This document shows, piece after piece, positions 26,513-36,219 of a stretch of DNA of 64,000 bases. The stretch is from Cyclospora cayetanensis (Eukaryota; Apicomplexa; Conoidasida; Eucoccidiorida; Eimeriidae). Position numbers and translations under genes: made by a program. The DNA is taken from NCBI RefSeq assembly GCF_002999335.1, contig NW_020312568.1, positions 1 to 64,000 of the forward strand. Direction: 5' to 3'. Below the pieces are notes generated by a model. The model did not search any database, had not been told where the DNA came from, and saw nothing but the letters and a program-made list of their open reading frames with translations. Each line of letters opens with the position of its first letter. The first letter of the stretch is position 1.

Positions 26513-27076
26513 AATGTTTGTTTTAATGTGGCGGAGTACTGAGGCGGAGTGTATCGCAACAAGCACTTGAAGGTCAGCTAGCGCCAGGCAGGGGTCCCTT
26601 TGGCTCCCTGCCTTCCTCCCAGCGTCCCCGACGCGGAGGCGCAAACCTTGGGCCCTTCAGTCGCGACACTGCACTGTCGGCAACGGCATGCATCCCTCTT
26701 AAAGTAAATACAGCAAACACACGGAGGGTGGGGGGGAAAAAACCTTTTGCCAACCTCCACGGAACGAACAGGTAGAAACGGAAAAATCTACGTTTGGTTC
26801 CCGGCAGAGCGACCCCGTGGGAGATCCTGGCAGCCTGCCGAGATCTCGGTAGTCCTTTGCGCCTTACACAGCGCGGAGGGGGTGCGCAGTCAGGGGGTTG
26901 TTGGATAGCCCTCATGCGGTGGCTCGTGACAGTGCCATGTCAAGCCCCCTGCCTCCTTGGAAAACGGAATGGCACAGCGGGGTATCAGCAAGCATATACA
27001 TACATTGGCAGCGTCGCGCAGGAGACCCCTTTCGACGGCTGCTCGCCGAGATGGTCGAGCACCCCCGCACCCACGC
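26513..27076. other. Convergent intergenic region
   Basis: This 560-bp stretch lies between the 3' ends of gyrA (+) and the transhydrogenase-like gene (-). It should hold both 3' UTRs. I looked specifically for transmembrane exons continuing the minus-strand gene and found none: the minus-strand frame at 26574-26915 is basic and Pro-rich, without multiple hydrophobic spans. Confidence 0.6.
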
Positions 27077-29263
27077 TTAGTCCTCGAAGAATTTGCTTCC
27101 GAGATCTGCGAAAGAAAAGGGCCCTGCTTGAAGCAGCGAGTCTGACCGCGATGCCGCGTTTGACGTAACTTGGGAGACGGTGCGCTCTCCCCGGAAGATT
27201 CCCCAGTGCTGCGGAGGAAGAACCGCCCCTCCCTCCACCAGCACGAGGCGCCTGAGCACAGGATCCTCGAGAGACATCCCGCCCTCATGACGCGTCGTCT
27301 CGAGCTGCTGCAGGAGGCTGCAGACCGCTTCGGATAGAACCCGCGTTGCCTGACGGGGCATCGCGTACTCGAGAGCACTGCCGTTCAGAATAGTGACTCC
27401 ACGAGGAGGCCCCTCTCCAGCGGGGGGGGCCCCCTGGGGGCCCCCCTGCACCGACCCGAACCATCGGGTAGCGGCCTCTGGGTGCCCCCCCAGCAGATCG
27501 ACGATCACAGCTCCCGCCTTCATCCCGCGCATCCACTCTTGCGGCAGCAGTTTCGGAGGGGGATCCCCCGCGGCGCTGTCAGGGCTGCAGATCACAATGT
27601 CGCTCTGCTCGGTGAAGCGTCTCAAGCGCTCCCGCAGCTCCTGAAACTCCTCCAAGGCTCCCCACGAAGGCACTCCGCACAGAATCGCCAGGAAAGTTGC
27701 CCCCAGCGACTCGACGAGCGGCTTCACAGAGAGGCTGGGATCGACCACAAACACCTTTGCCCCCGCCCGGTAGGCAGCCGCGGCTGCATGCAAAGCCGCA
27801 GTGCCCCCCCCCAGCACGAGCACCAAGGCGGGATCTATCCGGCCCGCTGCCGTCGTTAGTCCCTTGACGAGCCGCGGCAGCGCGTACAGCGCCTCGATGA
27901 CTGCCCTGTATCCCCGGAGCGCCTCCAAACCCGGACTGGTGGCGATCCCCCTCGCTTGGATCGCGGGAGAAGAGACTGCCAACGTGACAACGAGCCAGTT
28001 CAGCTCGGCAAGGAGAGACAGTAGGGCGGAGCACCGGCCTGCGGGATGGCAGCACAGGAGGAGGCGGCTTTTCGCCCCCCTTCTCGCGCTGCCTGCTGTT
28101 CCCTGAGGATTTCCCCCGCCGGGTGCTCCCTCCCGCTGCATGGCTGCGGAGTTTTCCGGCAGAGCCGTTGACGAGCTCGACCGCTCCGAGAAGGGCAGGA
28201 AGCACTCCAACGGGGGGGTCGAAGGGTGAATCACGACGTCTGCCACCGCGAGGATCTCCTCCGCAGTGCCCAGCTGTGCGCCGAACACCACATACTCCTC
28301 GTCGGCGTAGGGGCCCTCTGACTGCCCTGCGCTTTCCAGCAACACCGCGAACCCCATCTGCCGCAGCCGCTTCACACCCGGAGGGTCCAGAGGTACAACA
28401 ACCCCACCCCCAAGGCGCTCGCGCAACACCCCGACCGTCTTCTTGGGAGCTGGCCACGCACGGCTCTCCGTGTCTGCGCATGCAAACTCCTCTTCGATCC
28501 TGAGGGGCGGCCAGCTCCGAAGTTCGCCGGATTTTCCCACTCCCAAATGCCGAAGCGCGTTGTTCAGGCTCGAGAGAGACTTCTTTGCTTCCCCCGGCAC
28601 AACCGACACCTGCGGATTGAGAAAAACGGGGTTGTTGCGCCGGCTGCCAGGGGGCCCCCGGGGGCCCCTTGAGCGCATCAACGCGAAGACGCGGGGAGAC
28701 CTCCACACCTCGATGATGGCGCCATCCATCGGCCTCATTCTCTCTAGAAGCAGCGGATTCACGATGTCGTTGGCGCCCACAAGCAGGGCGAGGTCGTAAA
28801 GAAAGATGGTAGCATTTGCCTCTTCTCCCGTTATGATAAAGTGGGAGGGAACCTCTTGCAAGTAAAGGGATATGTGGCCTGTTAAGCGACCCGCAATAGG
28901 ACTCACGGCGAAGGCGACTCTTGCGCCGCAAAGCAGCAGCTTGGCGATTTCGGTCAGCTCTGCAAAGCAACGGCTCAGAGCGAAGCCATACCCCGGCACA
29001 ATAAGGATGCGATGCGCCTTGGAAAGGGCTGCAGCCAACGCACTTATGTCCGAGATATGCCAGCAGCCCTCGAATCCATGCGAATCGCGACGGTGGTGCT
29101 GCTGCTTCGTGGGAAGCTGCCGCTGCTTCTCATGGCTGCCGCGATGGCGCTGGTGGAAACGTTCTTGCTGCTGCTGCTGCGGTAACGGCTTGGAATGAGT
29201 GGCGCTGGAGGAGGTAGGAGCCATGCGGGGGGAGAACGGGGAAGAGGAGCCTAAGAGCGGCAT
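27077..29263 (-). CDS. Transhydrogenase-like protein: domain III + domain I, no membrane domain II
   Basis: NAD(P) transhydrogenases couple hydride transfer between NADH and NADP+ to proton movement through membrane domain II. This uninterrupted 728-codon frame first carries domain III, the NADP(H) half: VPGYGFALSR at about residue 90, IAGRLTGH, VGANDIVNP, NPVFLNPQ and GEAKKS. Domain I, the NAD(H) half, follows (GVLRERL, LEALRGYRAV, VLVLGGGTAAL, VVDPS, MRGMKAGAVIVDL). This III-then-I order is known from single-chain Eimeria and Entamoeba enzymes. No hydrophobic spans occur in or around it, so domain II is missing. Motifs are degraded: the family KRS plus GYAG loop reads MRS then RGPPGSRR, GxGxxG reads GGGTAA, and the RxxRAQ region is not conserved. 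The N-terminus is Gln/His-rich. Start is the ATG at 29263; 29224 is an alternative. It may be a catalytically dead paralogue. The gene is intronless, unlike most neighbours. Confidence 0.88.
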   Translation of the reverse strand: MPLLGSSSPFSPRMAPTSSSATHSKPLPQQQQQERFHQRHRGSHEKQRQLPTKQQHHRRDSHGFEGCWHISDISALAAALSKAHRILIVPGYGFALSRCFAELTEIAKLLLCGARVAFAVSPIAGRLTGHISLYLQEVPSHFIITGEEANATIFLYDLALLVGANDIVNPLLLERMRPMDGAIIEVWRSPRVFALMRSRGPRGPPGSRRNNPVFLNPQVSVVPGEAKKSLSSLNNALRHLGVGKSGELRSWPPLRIEEEFACADTESRAWPAPKKTVGVLRERLGGGVVVPLDPPGVKRLRQMGFAVLLESAGQSEGPYADEEYVVFGAQLGTAEEILAVADVVIHPSTPPLECFLPFSERSSSSTALPENSAAMQREGAPGGGNPQGTAGSARRGAKSRLLLCCHPAGRCSALLSLLAELNWLVVTLAVSSPAIQARGIATSPGLEALRGYRAVIEALYALPRLVKGLTTAAGRIDPALVLVLGGGTAALHAAAAAYRAGAKVFVVDPSLSVKPLVESLGATFLAILCGVPSWGALEEFQELRERLRRFTEQSDIVICSPDSAAGDPPPKLLPQEWMRGMKAGAVIVDLLGGHPEAATRWFGSVQGGPQGAPPAGEGPPRGVTILNGSALEYAMPRQATRVLSEAVCSLLQQLETTRHEGGMSLEDPVLRRLVLVEGGAVLPPQHWGIFRGERTVSQVTSNAASRSDSLLQAGPFSFADLGSKFFED

Positions 29264-30600
29264 CCTGCTCGTACAGGCAACGAGAACGTAGGGCGACCTA
29301 CCCTGAACTCTGGCACTACGGAACCTCCTGGGCAAAGGCTCGAGCTAGCCGTTTTCCTACATAGCAGGAAAAGGCAGCCGCATGCTTTGGGAGTCTTGCT
29401 AGAGAGAGAGGGAGCAACGGACAGAGGGCCCTTAGTCGTCCACCCCCGCACCCCCGGCCAGTGGGGCCCCTTTTTAATGAGAGATCTGCCTTTCAGAAGT
29501 ACTCATTTTCAAGAAATCCTGTCGAAATAAACTCTTCGTAGCATATACAGACACAACGCACTGCATGGCTTGGAGTACGCTAGTCAGGGCAGCATCGACC
29601 GCTGCCAAACACCTCGAAATCCAACCCTTTTGCTGCACACCCGCGGACATAAAGGGTAACGTTTGCGCGGAAATTGCATTTCTCGTCGTAAACCGAGAGA
29701 ACGCGTGAATATTGGGAGGTATACAAAAAGGGGCTTCGAGGGCGCCGCTTTTGATACCTTGCAGGAAGCATTCATACAACAGCAGGGAGGCCTCTCATCG
29801 GTAATCCGAAAGGCTGCTAGGGGGCCCTCAAACGCGTATGCGCAATGATTGAACAATGGAAATACACTCTGTGCGCTTACATATAGTCGTTTTTAGGTAT
29901 ATGCACGCTTTTTCATCATGAGTTGTCCATGGTATAACCCTGTATGCATGGCTGCTTGATTCCCCTGTGCGGCGCGCATTTCTGCAAAGCCCTTCTTGTG
30001 AGAGGAACCCCGACTCGAACGCATTGATCGCGCGCACACACGCACATACACCGACACACAAAGACACACACAGACATACACATTTGCATTCCTGTTGCTA
30101 GCTCCTTGTTGGCGCCTCCCCTCGCCTTCCCCAACACTCCCTGCCCGCTGGACGCCCTCTGCGGAGGACCCTTAACCTGCAGAACTGCCCAGAGACATCT
30201 TTCGCTTTGCGTCTCCCCCACGACACGCTATGGACATCATAGGGGGCGGCAGCACGACGACCGAAGCCGTTGCTTCATGGTAGGCTGCCTGTCTTTACAC
30301 TATGCCCTGCTCCCAGCCCCCAACCTTCCGATTTTCCCCCCGATTTCCCCCCCTCCGTTTTCCCCCTCCGCTACGTGTTGCCGTATCACCCTTGAGACCC
30401 CGTGAGGTGTCTACGCACCTCAGAAAGCTGGGGCGTTTCTGCGCTGTCAAACTCTCCCCATGTTTCCTCCTGCACACACGCCGAGCTCAAAAAACAGCCT
30501 CCGCCGATCTACGTTTCGGAGTCTCACGCCAGGCCCCTGCTGCTGCATATAGCTTTCCTTAACTCGTCTTCACCAAGGAGGCTGGAGAGAGCGGTGGAAC
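29264..30600. promoter_or_regulatory. Divergent upstream region with AC microsatellite
   Basis: This lies between the divergent transhydrogenase-like (-) and CASP (+) genes. It holds an AC-rich microsatellite at about 30030-30085 and a pyrimidine-rich tract at 30305-30370. A possible minus-strand donor/acceptor pair (GTAGGT near 29302, CAG just before the ATG at 29263) could mark a 5' UTR intron. Short frames at 29474-29860 have no family resemblance. I found no transmembrane-coding sequence that could supply the missing domain II. Confidence 0.45.
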
Positions 30601-30676
30601 GGCTCGCCTCCAACATCTTGCCACGGAAGTCTTCGGTTTTTTTTCTGCGCGCCTCAGGATTTCTTGCTGGCAGGAT

Positions 30677-33600
30677 GTCCGCTCCTTCGCACCCTTTTGC
30701 GACGAGATCGAGAAATCCAAGCGGGCCGCAGTCGAGAGCAGAAAAAGGCTTGCCAGCGAGACCAAGGGTGTGACATTACTCACACACACAATCACACATA
30801 CACACACACAAACACATACAAACACGAACACACACAAACACATACAAACACGAACACACAAAAACACATACATACACACAAACACACACAAACACACCCA
30901 CCCACAAACACACACATATTCACACAAAAGCACAAACACACAAAAACACACACACACAAATACGCCAATCTCTGGGGCATTTTGAACGCATCACCACCTT
31001 CCCTCCTTCTTGAGGATCTCCTCCTTCTCGAGACGCAAAAGAGAGCATCCATACAGCCCTCTGGTAGTGACACCCTTCTGGGTCGCCTCGAGTGTCTCGA
31101 GGCGACCATGCAGGCGCGCACTATTTCCTGAATTTTTAAATTCGCCATGCGCTCTCACGCGGTGCCGTGTAGTCTGTGAGGAATTCTAATTGCGTTTCCC
31201 TCGCATGCCTTCCTGTGCGCAACATCTCCTTCTCCTCCTCAGTTCACCGTCGCCTCTGGTCGTCGCTCATCGCCGCCTCCTCCGAGAGCACACACGGAGA
31301 GGGTCGCCCTCCTTCACCAGACAATGCGGAGGAAGACCAGGAGTCTGCATGCCCGCTTCGCATGCAGCCCCCCCACTCCCCGAACGGCCCCTCCGAGACG
31401 CCGGCTGCTGGCGAGCACCTCAAAAGCGCAACGGAGCAGCTCCTCAAAGGGTACCAACAGGAGGTAGATTCCCTCACCAAGCGAGCCAAAGCAGCAGAAT
31501 CCGCCTTCCTCAGCCTCCTGCAACGCCTCCTCCAGCAACCGGGTATCGTACACGCCTCAAACTATATATCTACGTGCACTTATATTTGCATGTATAGATG
31601 TGTATGTATATGTACACGTATGTGTATAGATGTATAGTGTATGTATGTGTATACGTATCTGTATAGACGTATATGTATGTATGTGTACATGGACGTATGT
31701 GTGTGTATATAGATGTATGTGTGCGTATAGGTGTAGGCAAAATTGTTTATACAGATCCACACGTATACACGCATACAAGCACCCAATTAATCACGCATAC
31801 ACGCGTAGCAACACACCCATACATATATACATAGAGAGCCACTGCTGCTATTATCTGTTCTTTAGCAGCGCCATAGCGCCATCGGCAGCGTAGGGTGATG
31901 GTTTTTGTGATTTGCGTTGCCAGATCTGATGGTGATCCTAAGAGATTTGGAAGCCACATCAAAGCTGGCGGCTTCTGCACCTTCAGCCTCCGAATGCGAG
32001 TCTCTGAAGAGACAGCTGCAGCTCCAGGCAGACGCAGCCAGAGAGCTGGCAGAGAAGAATGCGAAGCTGGAGAAGGAATACTTTGTGTGTTTTGGCCTCA
32101 AGGGCCTTCCTACTTCCCAGCATGCATGCGATGCCACTGAAGAATAGCACAGCAGTATTTAGGGAAAATAGCGGCGTCGGAGGCGCTGGTTGTTCTTCTT
32201 TTCACGCATTTCTCTTAAACGACCTGCGCGAAATCTGTGCAAAAAGAGATTGAGCTCGATACTGTATTGGCGGTTTAGTAACGCCTGTTTCAGTGCCTTG
32301 TGTGGTGATGGTGGCTGCAGGAGTTGGAGTGTGAGATTCAGCGGGCAAAAGACCAAACGATAACCGTGCGGCTGCTAGAGCGGCAAGTGCAACAGCAGCA
32401 GCAGCAGCTGCAGCAGCAAGAGCAGCAGCTGCAGCAGCAACAGCAGCAGCTGCAGCTGGCTCTTGCTGAAAACGCCCAGAGCAGCGCGAAGAAGCTCCAG
32501 GCTGTAAGGCCTTTCCGTCGTGTGCCTTGGCATGTTGACTTTAATGCTTGGACTGTTCAGACACTCGAGGGCGCACGATTTGTTTGGGGAGGGGTGTATG
32601 GGAGGCACTATCGGATACGTGGATGGCTGCGTTTGTGATTGACTGCATCCGGTATGTTTGCGTTCAGCTGGAGGTTGCAGAGCAAACCCATCAGCTGGAG
32701 GACGCTCACCAGCAAATTGCTCGGCTGGAGAGGCGGCTGCAGCAGCAGCAGCAACAGTTCGTGTCGGTAAGAAGGCGACGGGCGTTTTTTGTAGCACTGC
32801 TTTTGCTGTAGAGGGTAGAGCAACTTTCCGTTGCGCCTTGCTTCGTCACCTTGCTGCAGGTGCACTGGCGCATCGCGCAGAGAGCTGAGAGCTCCTTCGG
32901 CGCGGAGAAAAATCTCCTATGCGGGATAGTCGTGGGGTGAGGGGGGGAGTGAAGTGCATCACAGTGGAGAGCTTATCTTGTGGAAACCTCTTGTTCGTAC
33001 TCGGACTGTTCAACCAGCAGCATCATGTGTCGGTGTTGGGGGATGCAGACTCAAGAAGCGCTGGAGAGACAGGCACACGCCTTAGCGGCAGAGCTGCAGC
33101 TTCTCACGGAAGCCCAGCAGCGAGAAGTACCCAGAGAAGGAGGCAAAGGCAATAGCGTGGCAGCGCATACAACCAACGCACTGGTAAGATCGCCAGTGCA
33201 CGAGAGTCATGACCAGGGGCAAACAGCGTAAGGCTGCGCTTCTCGACACACAGCGGCGCTGTCCTCTTGCGTGAACCGGCATCTTCATCTTCCGAACTGT
33301 GCATGTTTTGAGTGGCCGCTTCGTCGCAAGCGCCGCCGCTGAACCCAGCGAGCTTCGACGTTTAATGAAGGCGAAACAGAAACAGAGAGAGGAGAGAGAG
33401 TAATAAAAGGAACAGCGCGGGAATGGCACGTTGCAAGAATCACGGCTCCCAAGGCTGGCTCGCTGGCTTACGTTCTTTGTCTTTGTTGCTGTGTGTGTGT
33501 GGATCGACTGCTTTGAGGCCTTTAGAAAGCATTGCAGTCTGCGCAAGGGCGGATAAAGGAGCTCATGGAGACAGAGAAGAGGCTTGAGGCGGATGTTCAG

Positions 33601-35505
33601 CGCGAGCAGCAAATGTACTGACACCCGCACAGCCCATGTCATAGGAGAAGGAGCAGCAGCTGCAGTAGCAGCAGCAGCAGCAGCAGCAGGCAACTGCAGG
33701 CAACTGCGGCTAGCCAGTGTATGCAGGTGTCTGTGGATGGAGGGCCTCGTGTGTGTGCCTGTGCATGTGCAGTCAGGTGCACTGACATGTGCAGAGTGTG
33801 GCATATATAGATACATGACGATACACATAGACATGTATATGTGGAATATATTCGTATATCTGATACGCATGTGTGCTGGACTCCTGCTGCCCTCCAGGCG
33901 ATCCCGACTGGAGGAGGCGCATGCCAAGGCTCTTGCTGCCGCCTCTAAGAAAGCCGAGGATCTTGGCATGCGTCTCGTGAAGCTGGAGGTAGAACTGGCG
34001 CAAAGGGCAAGAGGGGTATTACCGGCACCCCGCTGTGCTCGCTCCCTGTTTAGCCTCTATTGTGGTGTATGTGTGTATGCCGCTCGCGCGTTGAGTGCTC
34101 CAGAAAGACAGCTGGGGGTGTTGTACTTTCTTGCCTCCGCCCCCGCCCCCCTGGGGTTTTTTTTCGATCCCTCTCCCTCCTGTGCATGCGCTCTTGTTGG
34201 GAGGCGAGCAGCAGCCCGCACGGTGAGTGCTGTGCGTCCTTGGTGTGCCTCAGGCGGAAGTGCAGGATCTGCACCGCGAACGGCTTTCAGGAAGCTCCGG
34301 GAGGCTCCCTGTGGGCTCTTCTGCCAGTTCTGGGTTGGCAGCGGATCCGCGCGATGCGCTGTTGTCAAGTCTCCGGGATGAGAACGCGCGTCTGCGAGAA
34401 GAGCTGAAAGCTGCGCAAGAGGCTGCCGAAAAAGCCTCGGAGGCGAGGTCTGCTCGACTTGACGGAGTTCAAGCCCTTGAACCCAGCCTTCACGCGCTTC
34501 ATCCTGCTGCTGCCGAAGCCGCGGCTTCTGGGGGGGCCCCTCCTACGGCGGGTTCTGTGGGGACGGGCGTCTTGCAGCTAGTTGTCGCCCAGCGCGAAGC
34601 CTACAAATCTAAGCTTGCTGAGACCGAGCAAGTGCGCATAGACCCTTCCGACGTTCTAAAAACATGCCTTTTTTCACTGAATGAACCAGAGGCTTGGCGC
34701 CACCCAGCGCGAATTCCGATGCCTTACACAGCCCTCCTGCGCCTGCTGCGATGCGTGGTGTGCGGACTCCCTCTCTGTGCTGCAGGAGAGAGACTCTTGG
34801 CGCGCCGCAGCGCTGAGTGAGCAGCAGAGCCGTGCGGCACTCGCCGTCGAGAACTACAGCCTCTCCTGCGCCCTGAGGGAGGGGGGGGCCTCGCACCCAA
34901 TTAACGCCCCAGAGGCGAACCTGGTGGCCCTCCGGGGGGCCCCCGGACCTTCGGGGGGCCCCCCCCCCGCCGTGGAGATACTCGGGGCCTACAGCGACGG
35001 GGAGGGGGCAGAAAGCCTCAGCGAGGAGACTGACGGCGCAGCAGCACCCCTGCCCTTTGTGACAAGCCTTGGGCAACGAAGGCGGCAGCACAGGAGTCGG
35101 CGAGGCCCCCCCTCCTTCGTAAAAGGCGTCATGGCCGTGGCAGACTGCGTGGCAACTGCTGCTGCAGATACAGCGCGCAGCATTCTGGGTTCCCGGGGGG
35201 GCCCCTGCGCAGACACCCGGGCCTCGCGCACCCCGGATTCGACAGCAGACGGCCGCAACACGCCGGCGCGGGGCAGCGGACGCCTCCAGCAGCAGCAGAA
35301 CTGGCAACATCTGAGTGTTGGCGAGAGGGTTGTTGTCATTTGGGGCCGCATGCTCCTGTCCTCGAGAGCTACGAGAACTTTCGCGCTCATCTACTTCACT
35401 TTGCTACACACGTTGGTCTTTCTAGTCCTCTTCTTCGCAGCGGACTCCGCCTCGAGCGCAGGAGGCGGGGGGCCCCCAAACGTGCACGCGTATCTCAACG
35501 AGTAG
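30677..35505 (+). CDS. CASP/CUX1-type Golgi coiled-coil membrane protein
   Basis: CASP proteins are tail-anchored golgins that tether vesicles within the Golgi. The N-terminal family block is visible as [20 protein letters not shown] followed by [14 protein letters not shown], then [12 protein letters not shown]. Gln-rich coiled coils follow ([11 protein letters not shown] at about 32370). Near the end, [20 protein letters not shown] and [20 protein letters not shown] match the conserved CASP C-terminal anchor. Exons in phase: ?-30767, 31243-31542, 31924-32084, 32321-32503, 32668-32766, 33049-33183, 33538-33614, 33898-34015, 34254-34631, 34786-35505. The 5' end is unresolved: an upstream segment near 30560 ([13 protein letters not shown]) may be the first exon. 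Introns carry AC and TG microsatellites and a CAG tract. The protein is shorter than animal CASP in its mid-region and has a Gly/Pro/Ala-rich insert at about 34880-35300. Confidence 0.88.
30779..30965 (+). repeat. AC-rich microsatellite in CASP intron
   Basis: About 185 bp of nearly pure A/C sequence built on ACACAC, ACAAACACATAC and CACAAAC units. It lies in the intron between the exon ending at 30767 and that starting at 31243. The plus strand is essentially free of G and T. The minus strand reads as hydrophobic Val/Cys/Phe frames that are artefacts of the repeat. Confidence 0.95.
31556..31835 (+). repeat. TGTATG/ATACAC-type microsatellite in CASP intron
   Basis: An imperfect TGTATGTGTATA-type repeat runs to about 31735 and is followed by an ACGCATACAAGC/ATACATATATAC-type segment. 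The two halves are partly complementary, so the intron transcript could fold back. It lies between the exons ending at 31542 and starting at 31924. Confidence 0.85.
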
Positions 35506-36219
35506 CGCGATCCCGGGGGGAATCCACCGGTGTCTCCCTGCCCCCCCAACACCCTACAACAACCCCACTACAACCCCCGCAGACACATTCATCTAGGGTG
35601 CTAGGGTCTGTACACCCGACGGGGCAGGCGGGGGAGGACGAGACCCCCCGGCGTTTAGATAGCGCCATCTGTGCACACCGCTATTTACACTCGAAAGACT
35701 CTTGCCCTCGCATTTAGGGAATCAGAGAGCCCTTTTACTTGCGTTGCATGCAAAGCTGAAACCCCACTCGCCAAGTGGCGATTCTAAGGACGCATTGTAA
35801 GCAGTGTTCCTACCCCATAGACCCCCTAATGAAAAAAAGGAAAAAGCTGCCCCCCATGGCAAGCCAGAAAACGCAACGAAAAAGCTGCACGGAAACTCCT
35901 GAGGATCAACGACAGATAAAAGCCCCAAAGCCACTGAACAGGGGACGCGTACCGGCGCAACCCGGCCGGCCTCCCTTCTTTAAAGCGCAGGGGGGCCCCG
36001 CCCCCTCGCGCATGCACGACAGTCTCTTGCAGGGCCCTTAGTGTCGCCGGCTCGGCGCAGCAGATCGTTGTGTTTGGGATATGCAAGGCAAAGAGACACC
36101 TTGTTAGCGATAGAGGAAGGCGAACGCGGCTGCGCCGCTCACGCAGCGCGTTCAAGTGTATCGCTGCACGCCAGGAGAAAGGCGTTCGCTGGAAAGTTTA
36201 GCAGGGAATGAAATGAGGT
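35506..36219. other. Convergent intergenic region, CASP and PHD genes
   Basis: This 0.7-kb stretch separates the 3' ends of two convergent genes. It contains C-rich runs near 35540-35580 and a GGGGCCCC palindrome at about 35991-36000. No supported coding sequence is present. Confidence 0.5.

Noticed and set aside
26574..26915. Possible C-terminal transmembrane exon (domain II) of the transhydrogenase-like gene
   Set aside because: The frame is basic and Pro-rich with no multi-span hydrophobic pattern, and the preceding frame ends in a proper stop at 27077.
27579..28970. 463-codon minus-strand frame, Gly/Arg-rich
   Set aside because: A shifted-frame shadow of the transhydrogenase-like gene, whose own frame carries recognisable conserved motifs.
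30559..30957. Hydrophobic minus-strand frame rich in Val, Cys and Phe
   Set aside because: Produced by translating the complement of an AC microsatellite; no homology and it overlaps a CASP exon on the other strand.
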